64,000 nt of DNA from Poseidonibacter lekithochrous (GTDB lineage Bacteria > Campylobacterota > Campylobacteria > Campylobacterales > Arcobacteraceae), in assembly GCF_018861145.1 (NCBI RefSeq), contig NZ_JAHKQT010000017.1:216382-280381 (forward strand), given 5' to 3'. A model generated the notes under the pieces. It saw only the letters and a program-made list of their open reading frames with translations. It ran no database searches and was not told the DNA's origin. Position numbers and translations under genes: made by a program. Below are positions 63,964-64,000 of the stretch, one piece after another (position 1 is the stretch's first letter; each line of letters starts with the position of its first letter).

Positions 63964-64000
63964 ATGTCTGAAAATTTATTATCATTATTGAATGATTCGC
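63964..64000 (+). CDS. Gene cut by window end, unknown
   Basis: Begins MSENLLSLLNDS and runs off the end after twelve codons. GGGAGAG precedes the ATG. Divergent from the LysR gene and so a candidate for control by it. Nothing can be said of function. Confidence 0.7.
   Translation, partial: MSENLLSLLNDS

Overview
The window is AT-rich chromosomal DNA from a member of the Campylobacterota, most likely the Arcobacter group (Arcobacteraceae). The basis is low GC, the proteins encoded (331-aa GAPDH with pgk and tpiA, stand-alone PurS/PurQ, ABC_sub_bind-type sensor kinases, lipoprotein-rich envelope genes) and gene neighbourhoods such as cdsA-dxr...tsaD and tatA-argS that I recall from Campylobacter. 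The genus call is inference. I see no phage, plasmid, IS element or CRISPR array.

Layout. 1-1642: a methyltransferase cut by the window edge and a MipA/OmpV outer-membrane protein. 1722-7879: a tightly packed plus-strand operon (cdsA, dxr, a small membrane protein, a DUF1566 protein, an RBBP9-type hydrolase, tsaD, a SUI1/YciH factor, the NAD(P)HX repair enzyme, cutA). 7920-8787: a promoter with perfect -35 and -10 hexamers driving seven tRNA genes (Pro, His, Arg, Leu, Gly, Arg, fMet), with two identical tRNA-Arg copies. 8879-20053: an accessory-flavoured stretch: a rhodanese-rhodanese-PAS-GGDEF-EAL protein, a TetR repressor with a palindrome inside its own promoter, a DCC-family thiol protein, a divergent Aat-like transferase, a PLD-helicase-DUF3427 protein, a four-gene ABC-type membrane operon with a cysteine-rich integral protein, and a DksA-like protein. 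20117-29257: YfgM/BamB-like pair, CtpA protease, purC-purS-purQ, plsC, crcB, tatA, argS. 29270-39446: rsfS-nadD, then gap-pgk-tpiA-fabI and lysA-pheA-hisC-dxs. 39478-50426: envelope and transport genes (patatin, L,D-transpeptidase, Maf, PanE, EamA, AEC carrier, paired NlpC/P60 lipoproteins, a histidine-rich mini-lipoprotein, MFS). 50429-64000: alaS, trxA, an SLC13 carrier followed by a two-component system, trxB, dapB, purF, a GNAT-nitrilase fusion, and a LysR regulator divergent from a gene that runs off the end.

How they work together. Both dxr and dxs of the MEP isoprenoid pathway are here, as are lower glycolysis/gluconeogenesis genes and scattered purine and amino-acid genes. This is mostly core metabolism. 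The regulatory material most worth attention is the perfect palindrome in the tetR promoter, a promoter-plus-leader with mutually exclusive hairpins before the AEC carrier, and a 125-bp imperfect palindrome after fabI.

Candidates for something undescribed are: (1) the operon at 16437-19495, in which a polytopic protein with CxxC, CC and single-Cys motifs is coupled to a MacB/LolD-like ABC pair and a hidden 86-aa membrane-anchored protein lacking any standard start codon; (2) the double-rhodanese c-di-GMP enzyme; (3) the AEC leader RNA. Several start sites were moved on ribosome-binding-site evidence; each is explained in its entry. No intergenic stretch exceeds 300 bases.
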